A stretch of 30,206 nucleotides of DNA, taken from NCBI GenBank assembly GCA_963714795.1, contig CAVQPS010000003.1, positions 1-30,206 of the forward strand, given 5' to 3'. This DNA is from DATIXJ01 sp963714795. Lineage in GTDB: Bacteria > Bacteroidota > Ignavibacteria > UBA10030 > SZUA-254. The position numbers were made by a program, and so were the translations under genes. Below are positions 14,465-23,790 of this stretch, in pieces; position 1 is the stretch's first letter; the number at the start of each line of letters is the position of its first letter. Under the pieces are notes generated by a model. It was not told the origin of the DNA. It made no database searches and saw nothing but the letters and a program-made list of their open reading frames with translations.

Positions 14465-15739
14465 ATGGAAGTTTCTATTGTTGATATCAGCGATGTTGAA
14501 AAAGAAATTCAAATTCAGGCATCGGCAACCGAGCTGGCGCCGCATTTTGAAGAAGCGTACAAACGCTACCAGCCCAAGATCGAAATCCGCGGATTCCGGA
14601 AAGGAAAAGCGCCGCTTGATCTCGTGAAGAAAATACACGGCGAAAGCATCGAATATAATTCCCTCGATACGATCGCCAGCGATTTTTACCGGCAGGCCGT
14701 CGAGGAGCGGAACATCAAACCGATCGGCGAGCCGGTCATCGTCGATTTGAATTATAAACGCGGCGAAAATCTATCGTTCAAAATAAAATATGAGATAAAG
14801 CCGGCAATCGAATTGAAAGAGTATAAAAATCTGCCGATCGAAAAACTCGTTCATCGGATCACCGAAAAAGAAGTTCAGGACGAAATTCTCCGGTTGCGAA
14901 AAGCGAACAGCACGCTGGAGGATGTCCAGACCGCCGCCGATAACGAACATATTGTGACTGCCGATATTCAGCAGCTCGATGAAGGCGGAACTCCGCTTAT
15001 CGGAAAAAAAACTGCTGATGCGAAATTATATCTCGACGACGAGACGCTGTTCCCGGAAATTAAGAATGCATTGCAAAGCGTCAGCGTCGCTGACAAAGTC
15101 AAAGTGAACATCGATCATACGCATGAGGATCACAAGCACACCGATCATCTCGAAATTTCCGTCAAGAAAATCGAGAAGGCAAATCTCCCGGAATTCAACG
15201 ATGAGTTCGTGAAAAAAGTTACGAAAGAGAAAGTCGGAACGGTGACTGAGTTCGAACAAAAACTTCGCGAGGATCTCGATCAATATTGGAACGATCGTAC
15301 CGCGCGGCGGCTGGAAGACGCCATCATCCGTGAAATCGTTCAGCGGCATCCGATGACGGTGCCGGAATCGCTGGTGAAGGGAATTCAGGATTCGCTGATC
15401 GAAGACTTGAAGTCACGGTATCCGAATAAAAAACTTCCTGCAGGGTTCGACGAAGTAAAATTCCGCGAAAGCAATCATGCCTATGCACTGTTTCAGGCGC
15501 AGTGGTTCCTGATCCGCGAGCGGATCATCGAAGCGGAGAAAATAACGGCGGACGATGCCGACTTGCAGAAACAGGCGGAGACCGATGCGCCGAACGTCGG
15601 GATCGATAAAGAACGCCTGTTCAAATTTTACCAGTCGTCGGCACAGATCAAAGAAAGAATTGTTTCGGAAAAGCTTATCGAATTTTTAAAAACACATCAG
15701 TCGGTGACGGAAAAAATCACCGAGGAATTTTTTGAATAA
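14465..15739 (+). CDS. tig: Trigger factor (ribosome-associated chaperone)
   Basis: The 424-residue product has the ribosome-docking signature GFRKGKAP (43-50) in the N-terminal domain. A degenerate FKBP-like peptidyl-prolyl isomerase domain follows (roughly 150-235; acidic/His-rich loop DHTHEDHKHTDHLEISVKK). A long helical C-terminal chaperone domain ends at LIEFLKTHQSVTEKITEEFFE. It binds nascent chains at the ribosome exit. Length matches the family. Gene order tRNA-Leu, tig, clpP, clpX matches the common bacterial tig-clpP-clpX operon. The Shine-Dalgarno site is weak (AAAGGA about 11 bases upstream). Confidence 0.95.
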   Translation: MEVSIVDISDVEKEIQIQASATELAPHFEEAYKRYQPKIEIRGFRKGKAPLDLVKKIHGESIEYNSLDTIASDFYRQAVEERNIKPIGEPVIVDLNYKRGENLSFKIKYEIKPAIELKEYKNLPIEKLVHRITEKEVQDEILRLRKANSTLEDVQTAADNEHIVTADIQQLDEGGTPLIGKKTADAKLYLDDETLFPEIKNALQSVSVADKVKVNIDHTHEDHKHTDHLEISVKKIEKANLPEFNDEFVKKVTKEKVGTVTEFEQKLREDLDQYWNDRTARRLEDAIIREIVQRHPMTVPESLVKGIQDSLIEDLKSRYPNKKLPAGFDEVKFRESNHAYALFQAQWFLIRERIIEAEKITADDADLQKQAETDAPNVGIDKERLFKFYQSSAQIKERIVSEKLIEFLKTHQSVTEKITEEFFE

Positions 15740-15760
15740 CATTTTCTGAGAAAGGTTTCC

Positions 15761-16387
15761 ATGGACGCAAAAATCATGAATCAACTGGTTCCGATGGTTG
15801 TCGAACAAACGGGCAGGGGAGAACGCGCATACGATATTTTTTCGCGGCTCCTGAAAGAACGTATCGTTTTTTTGGGTTCGCAGGTCGACGATGTCACGGC
15901 AAGTTTGGTGATCGCACAACTGCTTCATCTCGAATCGGAAGATCCCGATAAGGATATTCATCTCTATATCAACAGTCCGGGCGGCGGCGTGTATGCCGGT
16001 CTCGCGATTTACGATACGATGCAATATATCCGTCCCGATATTCATACGATTTGTGTCGGCATGGCGGCGAGTATTGCCGCGATTCTGCTTGCCGGCGGCA
16101 CAAAAGGGAAACGGACGGCGTTGCCGAATTCCCGCATCATGATTCACCAGCCGTGGGGTGGTGTGCAGGGTACGGCATCGGATATCAGCATTCAGGCGGA
16201 AGAAATTCTGAAAATCAAAAAACGGATCAATGAAATTCTTGCCGGTCATTGCGGAAAGACGATCGGTCAGATCGAAAAAGATACTGACCGCGATAATTAC
16301 ATGACTTCGGAAGAAGCGAGAGTGTACGGACTCATCGATAATATTTTGGTCAAGAAAGCACGTACAGAAGCGAAAAAAGATAAATAA
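15761..16387 (+). CDS. clpP: ATP-dependent Clp protease proteolytic subunit
   Basis: AAAGG at 15751-15755 precedes the ATG. The serine protease triad is intact: S104 (VGMAAS), H129 (SRIMIHQP) and D178 (KDTDRD), with the spacing of E. coli ClpP. The oxyanion-side NSPGGGVYAGLAIYDTM (71-87) is present. ClpP forms the two-ring tetradecameric chamber fed by ClpX. The product of 208 residues is full length. clpX follows after 2 bases. Confidence 0.98.
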   Translation: MDAKIMNQLVPMVVEQTGRGERAYDIFSRLLKERIVFLGSQVDDVTASLVIAQLLHLESEDPDKDIHLYINSPGGGVYAGLAIYDTMQYIRPDIHTICVGMAASIAAILLAGGTKGKRTALPNSRIMIHQPWGGVQGTASDISIQAEEILKIKKRINEILAGHCGKTIGQIEKDTDRDNYMTSEEARVYGLIDNILVKKARTEAKKDK

Positions 16388-16389
16388 CC

Positions 16390-17652
16390 ATGCCTCAAAA
16401 ATCGAAACCGGATGATCCGGTGCGGTGTTCGTTTTGCGGCCGCACCGCTGAACAGGTTCAGAGCATTATCGCCGGACCGGAAGCATATATTTGCGATGCC
16501 TGCGTTGCCAGCTCGGTCGATATTCTTCGCAACAATCTTGCTGCGATTTCGACCAAACAATCCACGTCGCGCATTTCGCTCACTCCGGTAGAACTCAAAA
16601 ATGCACTCGATCAATATGTGATCGGACAGGAAGCGGCGAAGAAAAGTCTCGCCGTTGCCGTCTATAATCATTATAAACGCGTCGATGCGAAAGTGAACGT
16701 GCAGGCTCTGGATGACGTTGAGATCGAAAAGAGCAATATTCTTCTGCTCGGTCCGACCGGCACGGGAAAAACATTGCTTGCGCAAACGCTGGCGAGGATT
16801 TTAGCTGTTCCGTTTGCGATTGCCGATGCAACAACGCTGACCGAAGCCGGATATGTCGGCGATGATGTGGAAACCGTTTTGGTGCATTTATTGCAAAATG
16901 CCGATTACAATGTCGAGCGTGCCGAGCGCGGGATTGTCTATATCGATGAAGTCGATAAGATCGCCCGCAAATCCGACAGCGCTTCGATCACGCGGGATGT
17001 TTCGGGTGAAGGCGTTCAGCAGGCATTGTTGAAAATTCTCGAAGGCACGGTTGCCGGCGTTCCGCCGAAAGGTGGACGCAAGCATCCGGAGCAAAGTCTC
17101 ATCAACATCAATACGAAAAATATCCTGTTCATTTGCGGCGGCGCATTCGTCGGATTGGAGAAAATCATTTCTCAGCGCGTCAATCAAAGTCAGATAGGAT
17201 TCGGTGCGCAAATCAAGACGAAGAAAGAACATTCGGTGGATGAATTTTTGCCGCTGGTCGAACCGGACGATCTGTTAAAGTTCGGCATGATTCCGGAATT
17301 TGTGGGACGGTTGCCGGTTGTTGCAACTCTTCATTCTCTGGATGAAACGGCATTGTTGAATATTCTGACCGAGCCGAAGAATGCCCTCATCAAACAATAT
17401 CAGAAATTGCTGGCGATAGAAGGAGTGGAATTGGAATTCGAGTCCGATGCCATAAAAACGATCGTCCAGAAAGCGATGGAGCGCGGAACGGGAGCCCGTG
17501 CATTGCGTTCGATCATCGAAGAAACGATGCTCGATATCATGTACTCCATCCCATCCCGACAAAATATTGCCAAGTGCATCGTGACGAAAGAAACGATTAC
17601 GAAGAAAAAAGAACCGACCTATTTGTACAAGGAACGGAAGGCGTCTGCGTAA
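16390..17652 (+). CDS. clpX: ATP-dependent Clp protease ATP-binding subunit ClpX
   Basis: The 420-residue product has the N-terminal zinc domain (C13, C16, C35, C38), Walker A GPTGTGKT (121-128), pore-1 loop GYVGDDVE (154-161, with D where E is usual), Walker B IVYIDEVDKI (182-191) and the RKH loop. It also has the ClpP-docking IGF loop (SQIGFGAQ) and the sensor-2 GTGARALRSIIE. It unfolds tagged substrates for ClpP. The start is 2 bases after the clpP stop and lacks its own clear ribosome site, so translation is probably coupled. No convincing terminator follows; an AAATCGTTTTAC direct repeat lies at 17653 and 17685. Confidence 0.98.
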   Translation: MPQKSKPDDPVRCSFCGRTAEQVQSIIAGPEAYICDACVASSVDILRNNLAAISTKQSTSRISLTPVELKNALDQYVIGQEAAKKSLAVAVYNHYKRVDAKVNVQALDDVEIEKSNILLLGPTGTGKTLLAQTLARILAVPFAIADATTLTEAGYVGDDVETVLVHLLQNADYNVERAERGIVYIDEVDKIARKSDSASITRDVSGEGVQQALLKILEGTVAGVPPKGGRKHPEQSLININTKNILFICGGAFVGLEKIISQRVNQSQIGFGAQIKTKKEHSVDEFLPLVEPDDLLKFGMIPEFVGRLPVVATLHSLDETALLNILTEPKNALIKQYQKLLAIEGVELEFESDAIKTIVQKAMERGTGARALRSIIEETMLDIMYSIPSRQNIAKCIVTKETITKKKEPTYLYKERKASA

Positions 17653-17800
17653 AAATCGTTTTACCAATTGTTATGCGCCAATGCAAATCGTTTTACGTAT
17701 ATTGATTATCAATCGTAATCAGCTATGTGTTTACCGTCAAACTAAACAGGTCTTGTGGAGCGAGTCATTAACTATCATTTCTTCGGCTTGTCGTCATTTG

Positions 17801-18357
17801 ACAACATCGCATTGAGATCATACGTCGCCAGCAACTTGGATATGTTCTAAGCATGAGTCGACGGCTGGAGACTCTACTGCATGCTTTTTGGCGATTTCCA
17901 CCGGCAAGAATGATTCGCATTTCTCTCATGAAGAATGCTGACTTGCAAGAATGCATGGATGAAACATTAGCGAACTTCTGTCGCGTCAGAATTAACGAAT
18001 TATTTGAAAATCTGATGTTTCATGGTACATGAGAATTTTGTCGAGTTGGGCAGAAATTTTAACGAGTAACATATTAAAGTAAGATGTCTTTTACTGGATG
18101 AATTATTCCAAGACATAAAGGTCAATGCTGGACGTACTGAGTTCAGAGATTGTAAAATCCTACATGGTAAACGGGCGAAAAAGAGATTCATTACCCACAG
18201 GCAGTTCTCTGACAGCAACAGCTTATCGTCAGAGCAGTGGATCCAAATGCTGCAAATCTATTTTAAGTGTTTGCTAAGTGGTATGATGATTGCAAATAGA
18301 GTGGAACTTACCAAGTCAAATGCAATCGTTCAAGATTTGTTGCCGGAGAATGATTAG
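17801..18357 (+). pseudogene. Decayed protein-coding remnant in the clpX-lptD gap
   Basis: This 713-base gap holds no intact gene but has coding-like text in two frames. One frame is open from about 17801 to the TGA at 18030-18032 and includes an ATG at 17853 (MSRRLETLLHAFWRFPPARM and onward, 59 residues). Another continues from about 18032 (ENFVELGRNFNE), meets TAA at 18067-18069, then runs open for 95 codons to TAG at 18355-18357 without a plausible start (includes RTEFRDCKILHGKRAKKRF and SEQWIQMLQIYFKCLLSGMM). Together they look like one gene broken by a frameshift and a stop. No family is recognised; chance ORFs cannot be excluded. Confidence 0.4.
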
Positions 18358-18365
18358 CAGCAATA

Positions 18366-20873
18366 TTAGTAAATCCCTCTGTCGCTTCCCTGTTTTGTAA
18401 TCTTCAGATCGCGTAATTGCGGAGCTTTCAATCGAATCTCAAGCGAGTAATGTCGGTATTCGCCCGTCGGCACCCAATCGAAATTCAACAACCAGCAATG
18501 CAAATCGCGGCTGACATTGATGTCCGGCATCTCGAATTGTTTGTTGACGATATCGTAACCGCTTCTCGTTGAAACTTTCCAATTTTCCGTCAGGTTGAAA
18601 TCAAATTGCCCGTTGACCGCCGCCGAACGCGATTGCTGTCCGGGAACTTTATCCTCCGAAAAATCCATCGACAGTGAAAGCTTCCACGGGATGCTGAAAT
18701 CCGGATCATCCTGAGGATTGTAGCCGACCAAACTATTGGAAATGGGGGTGCGTGTAACCGAATCTCCCGATGTTGACGGATTTTTTCGCGAAGGATTTTG
18801 AGCGCCGGAAAACGACGTCGACATGTTGATGTCGAATTGTGTCAACCTTGCCAGCCGCCCTTCCGAACTTATCAAAAATGTGTTGACTCGATTAAAATAA
18901 CCGGGAATCGGTTGATCGAGCTTGTACAGATCGAATGCCGCATCGCCGCCGACGTCCAATAAATTTCCGATGGCGGTATGATAATTCATCGTGATCGGAG
19001 AAAAATTCAAACTGTCGGCAGAAAAATTATAGGAAACGCCGAGGCCGATATTCATCAACGTAATTTTTGTCGGCTCTTTATCCTCTTCCGGCTGAGCCAT
19101 CTTCATTTCGAAAACGTTTCCGAGATTTAAATTTGCCACCATCTGTTTCGGCTGGATATTGTCACCGACAATCTGCTTCGAATAGGAGAGCGAAAGATTC
19201 GGCGTCAACGTGTGCCGGATCGCTGCTATCCCGAATAATCCCGGCTGCAGCATGCCGTACAATTTCGTGCTCGCTGTGACGGCCGACGTGAGATATCCGG
19301 CTTGTGTTGACGGGCGTTCGTTCTGAACGATCAGAGAACTGTCTGCCGGGCTCACTCCCGGAACATCATTATTGGAAAATGATCGCGTGTCGCCGTAACT
19401 CACTGACGGCGAGATCGTAAAATAGCCGAGCTTCGGTGCGATGGTTGCATTGATATTTTGTGTGAGCGATTGATTCCGGTCGACTTCAAATTGTTGAGAA
19501 GAAACCAGTGTATCGACTCCATCGATCGTCGATTTAATTCCATCGACGGTCGTTGCGACCCGGTTTCGTGTGTTGGTATAATTTGCGCTGTAACCGACAC
19601 CGATATTTTCATACCACGATAAATTAGTCGCGTCGGTTTTTTTGTCCGACCGGAACGGATAGCTTTCGCTGTGGTTGAAACTGACCGACGGCAGCGTCTC
19701 GTACAAGCTTCCGTTGACGAGGTCCTGCCGGCGTCCGAAGTTTACCGACATGCTGTTCGGCGTGCCTTCCCACGATTTTGAAATGGTCGCATTGGAAGTG
19801 ATATCCTGCTGCAAGGCCTGATTCATATCGATCGTGTTCTGATAAGCGTTATTGCTGGCAAATGTGAAATTAACGTCAAGATTTGTCGTCGGATCGATTG
19901 ATTGATGATGGTCGATACTCAACAGGTATGATTCACTGACGCTTCTTCCCGGATCGGAAGGTTCACCTTCAATCAATTTTTTGTACTGTCCGGAAATTCC
20001 GCCATGAAGATAATACCGGAGATTGTAACGGAAATCGGAATACAACGCCCAGCTTCCTTTCGTGTAGAGGTCAGCCAATGCGTTCACATCCATGTAATCA
20101 TCGATTGCCCAATAGTAGCCGACGTGATGAAGCATGCGGCCGTGCGTTGCGTCCTCGGTGATTGCCGGTGCTATGAGACCGGACCGCCTGCCGCTCTCAC
20201 TCGGAAAAACACCGAGCGGAAGCCAGAAAACCGGAACATCTTCGATATACAGAAATACCGGCGAGGCAATGACCTTGTCGCCGGGGGTTATTTTCATTGT
20301 CGGACTGCCGAAATAATAATGCGGATCGGGATCGTCGCAGGTCGTGTACCGCCCGTTCGCGACAAATAAAATATCCTTCCCGACTTTTTTTATCGTCTCT
20401 CCGTGATAGTATCCCTGGTCGATTTTGGTATCGGCAATCGTGATCCGGCCCTTTTTTGTTTTGAAATCATACCCGAGCGCTTTCCCGTGGTATTCTTCGG
20501 GACCATCTTTCATGATCGGGTTGCCGACCATTTTTGTGTGTGTCGTATCGGTGGTATCGTGGATGCCGAATGCGGTCATGACGGTGGAATTCCAATCGAC
20601 ATCGATTCGTTCTGCCTGCAATTCCATCTGCTGGTATTTGATGTCGCTCTTTTTATAGAGCGACATGATTTTCGTTTTATAGAAAAAGACAATCGAATCG
20701 ACCCCCGTATATGTCACGATGGTATCGATCCCGGATGGGTCTTTGGTTTTTTTTGTGGTGTCCGTTTTGATGGAATCGGAATGAACGATCGTTGTATCGA
20801 TCCGGGGAAAATCCTGACCGAAGGAGAAAGACCAGCAACAAAAAAATAGAAAGAGGGTGCCCCGGAGGCGCAT
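18366..20873 (-). CDS. lptD: LPS-assembly protein LptD (outer-membrane beta-barrel, OstA family)
   Basis: The 835-residue product starts with a signal peptide (about 1-19). A Thr/Asp-rich linker follows, then an N-terminal OstA-like beta-jellyroll with repeated strand motifs (YQQMELQAERIDVDW, YHGKALGYDFKTKKGRI, DILFVANGRYTTCDDPDPHY). FLYIEDVPVFWLPLGVFP and GRRSGLIAPAI are LptD hallmarks. A long barrel region of alternating strands ends in an aromatic C-terminus. LptD inserts lipopolysaccharide into the outer membrane, so the organism is diderm. The shape is that of FCB-group LptD rather than of E. coli. It is the last gene of the minus-strand cluster, 6 bases after the ROK gene. Confidence 0.93.
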   Translation of the reverse strand: MRLRGTLFLFFCCWSFSFGQDFPRIDTTIVHSDSIKTDTTKKTKDPSGIDTIVTYTGVDSIVFFYKTKIMSLYKKSDIKYQQMELQAERIDVDWNSTVMTAFGIHDTTDTTHTKMVGNPIMKDGPEEYHGKALGYDFKTKKGRITIADTKIDQGYYHGETIKKVGKDILFVANGRYTTCDDPDPHYYFGSPTMKITPGDKVIASPVFLYIEDVPVFWLPLGVFPSESGRRSGLIAPAITEDATHGRMLHHVGYYWAIDDYMDVNALADLYTKGSWALYSDFRYNLRYYLHGGISGQYKKLIEGEPSDPGRSVSESYLLSIDHHQSIDPTTNLDVNFTFASNNAYQNTIDMNQALQQDITSNATISKSWEGTPNSMSVNFGRRQDLVNGSLYETLPSVSFNHSESYPFRSDKKTDATNLSWYENIGVGYSANYTNTRNRVATTVDGIKSTIDGVDTLVSSQQFEVDRNQSLTQNINATIAPKLGYFTISPSVSYGDTRSFSNNDVPGVSPADSSLIVQNERPSTQAGYLTSAVTASTKLYGMLQPGLFGIAAIRHTLTPNLSLSYSKQIVGDNIQPKQMVANLNLGNVFEMKMAQPEEDKEPTKITLMNIGLGVSYNFSADSLNFSPITMNYHTAIGNLLDVGGDAAFDLYKLDQPIPGYFNRVNTFLISSEGRLARLTQFDINMSTSFSGAQNPSRKNPSTSGDSVTRTPISNSLVGYNPQDDPDFSIPWKLSLSMDFSEDKVPGQQSRSAAVNGQFDFNLTENWKVSTRSGYDIVNKQFEMPDINVSRDLHCWLLNFDWVPTGEYRHYSLEIRLKAPQLRDLKITKQGSDRGIY

Positions 20874-20879
20874 GGTCGG

Positions 20880-21849
20880 TTACAATACCAAACTTGCCGC
20901 GCCGATAATGCCCGCCGAATTACCGAGCATTGCGCGAACGACGCGGATGCCCGCACGGTGCGGGGTGAGCACGCGGCTCTTGATTGAATTATCGATTGCA
21001 GTGAAAACAAATGCCGGGGATGCAGAAATTCCGCCGCCGATAACCGCCACGTGTAAATCCAGGAGATTCATGGCCGAGGCAAGAGCACATCCCAGCAGCT
21101 CGCCGGCTTCTTCTAAAATTTCGCGTGCCTTGATATCTCCCATCTCGGCGGCACGGGAGATGAGTGCCGGATCGATTTTTTCCGGATTTCCTTCGGCAAG
21201 CGTTTCAATGATCGAACGCGGTTCATCATCCGGCATACTCTTCAATATTTCTTTGGTGCGTTCGGAAAGATACCGCTGTCCGATGTAGCTTTCGATGCAA
21301 CCGCGGTTTCCGCAATTACAGAGGCGACCGTTATAATCGATCGAAACATGTCCGATTTCTCCGGCGCCGCCGTACGGTCCGCGGTAGATTTTTTTATCGA
21401 TAATAATTCCGCCGCCGACGCCTGTTCCCCAAATAATGAACAGGAAGTTTTTAAAATCCTTTCCGGCGCCGTATTTTGCTTCAGCGATTGCCGCACAATT
21501 GGCGTCGTTCTCAATAAAAACAGGGAAGGGAAATACTTTTCGTATTGCTTTCGTGACCTGCACTTCCTTCCAGTCGGAAAAATTCGGGGGATAATGTACC
21601 GAACCATCCTCGATCATCACTACGCCGGGCGAGCCGATGCCGATACCGTAACATTCCGTCGGGTCTATGGCGGGATAATAATTCCTGAATGGCAAGCGTC
21701 ATTTGTTTCAGGACGATGGCCGGACCTTTGTTTGCCTTCGTGTCGAGCGTGACCTGATGGATAATATTTCCCTTTGCATCGACGGTTCCGCCTTTGATCG
21801 TCGTCGCTCCGACATCGATACCGATTGCAAATGTTTTTGACTGTTTCAT
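20880..21849 (-). pseudogene. ROK family sugar kinase, frameshifted
   Basis: The N-terminal part, from ATG 21849, reads IGIDVGATTIKGGTVD (phosphate-binding motif) and continues to about SRHRPD. The rest of the protein is in another frame, from about CYGIGIGSPGVV onward, ending at 20880. It includes ENDANCAAIAEAKYGAG (catalytic Asp region), GTGVGGGIIID, the ROK hallmark GGAGEIGHVSID and the zinc site CNCGNRGCIES. Joined, they give about 325 residues, the normal length for a ROK glucokinase or N-acetyl-sugar kinase. The break lies near 21655-21685 and needs a single-base change. Either the gene is broken or the read has an error; the rest of the coding frame is undamaged. The start overlaps the rarA stop by ATGA. 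Substrate unknown. Confidence 0.85.
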
Positions 21850-23183
21850 CGCTGTTTATGCTTCCATAAATTGTTCAATCGTTCATGGATAATTTTTTCC
21901 GCACCATCATCGATGGGAAAATAATAAATTTTTTCTTTCAATGAATCCGGAAGATATTGTTGTTCGACAAAATGCCGGTCATAATTATGACTGTATTTGT
22001 ATTCTCTTCCGTAATCAAGTTCTTTCATCAGCTTGGTCGGGGCATTGCGCAAATGCAGTGGAACGCTTTCATTCCGGAATTTTTTTACGTCGGAGAAAGC
22101 TTCTTCAATTGCCATATATGATGCGTTGCTTTTGACCGATGAAGCGAGATACGTCGCCGTTTGCGAAAGAATAATGCGTGCTTCCGGCATTCCGACATAA
22201 TCGACAGCGGTGAAACAGCTCGTGGCAAGCGTCAACGCATACGGATCGGCATTGCCGATATCTTCTGAAGCAAGAATGATCATGCGGCGTGCGATAAATT
22301 TCGGATCTTCGCCGCCTTCCAGCATGCGTGCAAGCCAGTACACCGCGGCATCCGGGTCGCTTCCGCGCAGACTCTTGATGAATGCAGAAATGATATTGTA
22401 ATGTTCTTCTCCGCCGTCATCGTATTTAATATATTTTCTCTGAAATGCATCCTCGATTGCCTGCGACGTGACGATGCGTTTGTTGTCCGAAGAAGGTTTG
22501 ACAAGCTGAGCGGTCGTTTCAAGTCCGTTCAGCAATATCCGCGCATCCCCGCCGGAAAGCATCATCAGGAGTTCCCGCTCTTTTTTGTTCATGACAATCG
22601 ACAATTTCTTCAGGACGGGATCGTTCTCCAGAGCGCGATCGATCAAGTGGTCGAGATTCTCGGTGCTGAGCGGTTCGAGAACGTAGACCAGGCATCGTGA
22701 AAGTAACGGTGAAATGACTTCGAACGACGGGTTTTCCGTTGTTGCGCCGATCAGCGTGATGACGCCGTCTTCGACACTATGCAGCAACGCATCCTGTTGT
22801 GCTTTATTGAAGCGATGGATTTCGTCGATAAATAAAATTGTTTTCTTTGAAAGCTTTGTGCGGTTCAGTTCGGCACGTTCGAGTATTTTCCGGACGTCCT
22901 GCACTCCCGCCGACACGGCGTTGAGTTGAAAAAATTCAGCATGCGTGTGTAGGGCGAGAATTCTTGCCAGCGTGGTTTTGCCGCAGCCGGGAGGTCCCCA
23001 GAAAATGATGGAAGGAAGCGAATCGTGTTCGATTAAAACACGAAGAGGTTTTCCCGCGCCGAGCAGATGCTGTTGACCGACAATCTCGTCGATCGTTGCC
23101 GGACGCATCCGTTCTGCAAGCGGTGAGTGTTCGTTTCGGGTCGCCGGTTGCCTCTGCATGTTTTCCTGTGGAAACAATTCCAT
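21846..23183 (-). CDS. rarA: Replication-associated recombination protein A (MgsA/RarA AAA ATPase)
   Basis: From the ATG at 23183 (MELFPQE, similar to family N-termini) the product has 445 residues; a TTG at 23207 and an ATG at 23159 with AGGA upstream are alternatives. PLAERMRPATIDEIVGQQH is the family opening. Walker A GPPGCGKT, Walker B ILFIDEIHRFNKAQQDALL, sensor GATTENPSF and the arginine-finger SPLLSRC are intact. The C-terminal tetramerisation region has ARRMIILASEDIGNADP and a terminal YYFPIDDGAE. RarA acts on stalled forks and single-strand gaps with SSB. The stop overlaps the ROK gene start. Confidence 0.95.
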   Translation of the reverse strand: MELFPQENMQRQPATRNEHSPLAERMRPATIDEIVGQQHLLGAGKPLRVLIEHDSLPSIIFWGPPGCGKTTLARILALHTHAEFFQLNAVSAGVQDVRKILERAELNRTKLSKKTILFIDEIHRFNKAQQDALLHSVEDGVITLIGATTENPSFEVISPLLSRCLVYVLEPLSTENLDHLIDRALENDPVLKKLSIVMNKKERELLMMLSGGDARILLNGLETTAQLVKPSSDNKRIVTSQAIEDAFQRKYIKYDDGGEEHYNIISAFIKSLRGSDPDAAVYWLARMLEGGEDPKFIARRMIILASEDIGNADPYALTLATSCFTAVDYVGMPEARIILSQTATYLASSVKSNASYMAIEEAFSDVKKFRNESVPLHLRNAPTKLMKELDYGREYKYSHNYDRHFVEQQYLPDSLKEKIYYFPIDDGAEKIIHERLNNLWKHKQR

Positions 23184-23225
23184 ACGATCTGCATGTGAAT
23201 CTTCCAATCGTCGATTGGAAATCGG

Positions 23226-23564
23226 CTACTTCTCCTTTTTTACTTTGTATACCGTTTCACCGTTCCGAACCATAGCATACTTTTCGCGCGCAATCTTTTC
23301 GATCGCTTTCGGATCACTATCGAGTGCTTTGGAAAGTTCCTGCAGTTTGCGTTGTTCTTCCTGTTCCTGAATGATTTTCTCCTGCATTTCATGCTTCTGC
23401 GATGCAAGCGAGAGATGTTCAAGAATTCCTTTGTTGCTGAACGTCATGAACGAAACCGCGGGAACGGCAATGAGGAGTGTCAACAGAACACTTCTTTGTT
23501 TGAAAATCTTTTTGAGCCATCCGCCGACTTTCGGCTGGATTTTCCGGTAATATTGCTGATCCAT
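23226..23564 (-). CDS. FtsB/DivIC-like septum formation initiator
   Basis: From ATG 23564 the 112-residue product has a short basic cytoplasmic head, one membrane helix (about 25-43) and a periplasmic coiled coil (50-80). It ends with the family signature AIEKIAREKYAMVRNGETVY. Such proteins link FtsL and FtsQ in the divisome. The frame is open to an ATG at 23684, directly after the ddl coding end. That longer start would translate through a strong palindrome (PPKAGKPSQG), so I prefer 23564; neither start has a Shine-Dalgarno site. Placement beside ddl fits a cell-wall and division cluster. Confidence 0.82.
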   Translation of the reverse strand: MDQQYYRKIQPKVGGWLKKIFKQRSVLLTLLIAVPAVSFMTFSNKGILEHLSLASQKHEMQEKIIQEQEEQRKLQELSKALDSDPKAIEKIAREKYAMVRNGETVYKVKKEK

Positions 23565-23616
23565 AGATGCTAATGTACCATATTTTGCATGAATTTCAAA
23601 GCTGTTTAATCCTGGT

Positions 23617-23673
23617 AACCCTTGCGAAGGTTTCCCCGCCTTCGGCGGGATAAACTTCACATTCGCAAGGTTG
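23617..23673. repeat. Nested palindrome between ddl and the ftsB-like gene
   Basis: The inner arm CCCGCC-TTC-GGCGGG (about 23635-23649) is nested inside an outer arm CTTGCGAA (23621-23628) and TTCGCAAG (23662-23669), with partial pairing between. It looks like a mobile palindromic (REP-like) unit, or a processing hairpin in the operon mRNA. Confidence 0.6.
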
Positions 23674-23684
23674 ACTGAGGACAT

Positions 23685-23790
23685 TTATTCTTTATACCAA
23701 TCGGACTTCGGCGAATACACGGTTCTCAATTGTTGTTTTTCACGGAATCGCTCGATGGCGAGTTTGATCAATCTATCAAGCAATTCACGG
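23685..23790 (-). other. Displaced C-terminal end of ddl (+1 frame)
   Basis: In the frame next to the ddl ORF, the sequence reads ELLDRLIKLAIERFREKQQL and ends at TAA 23685-23687. This is the expected C-terminal helix of D-Ala-D-Ala ligase. One extra T near 23789 would explain why the main frame stops early at SYP. Confidence 0.75.

Noticed and set aside
15686..16249. A 187-residue minus-strand ORF
   Set aside because: It is the antisense shadow of clpP, which has an intact catalytic triad.
20403..20849. A 148-residue plus-strand ORF
   Set aside because: It is antisense to the N-terminal half of lptD, which has a signal peptide and family motifs.
21511..21849. A separate 112-residue protein upstream of the ROK gene
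   Set aside because: Its first ~63 residues are the N-terminus of the same ROK kinase; the remainder is out-of-frame text after the frameshift.
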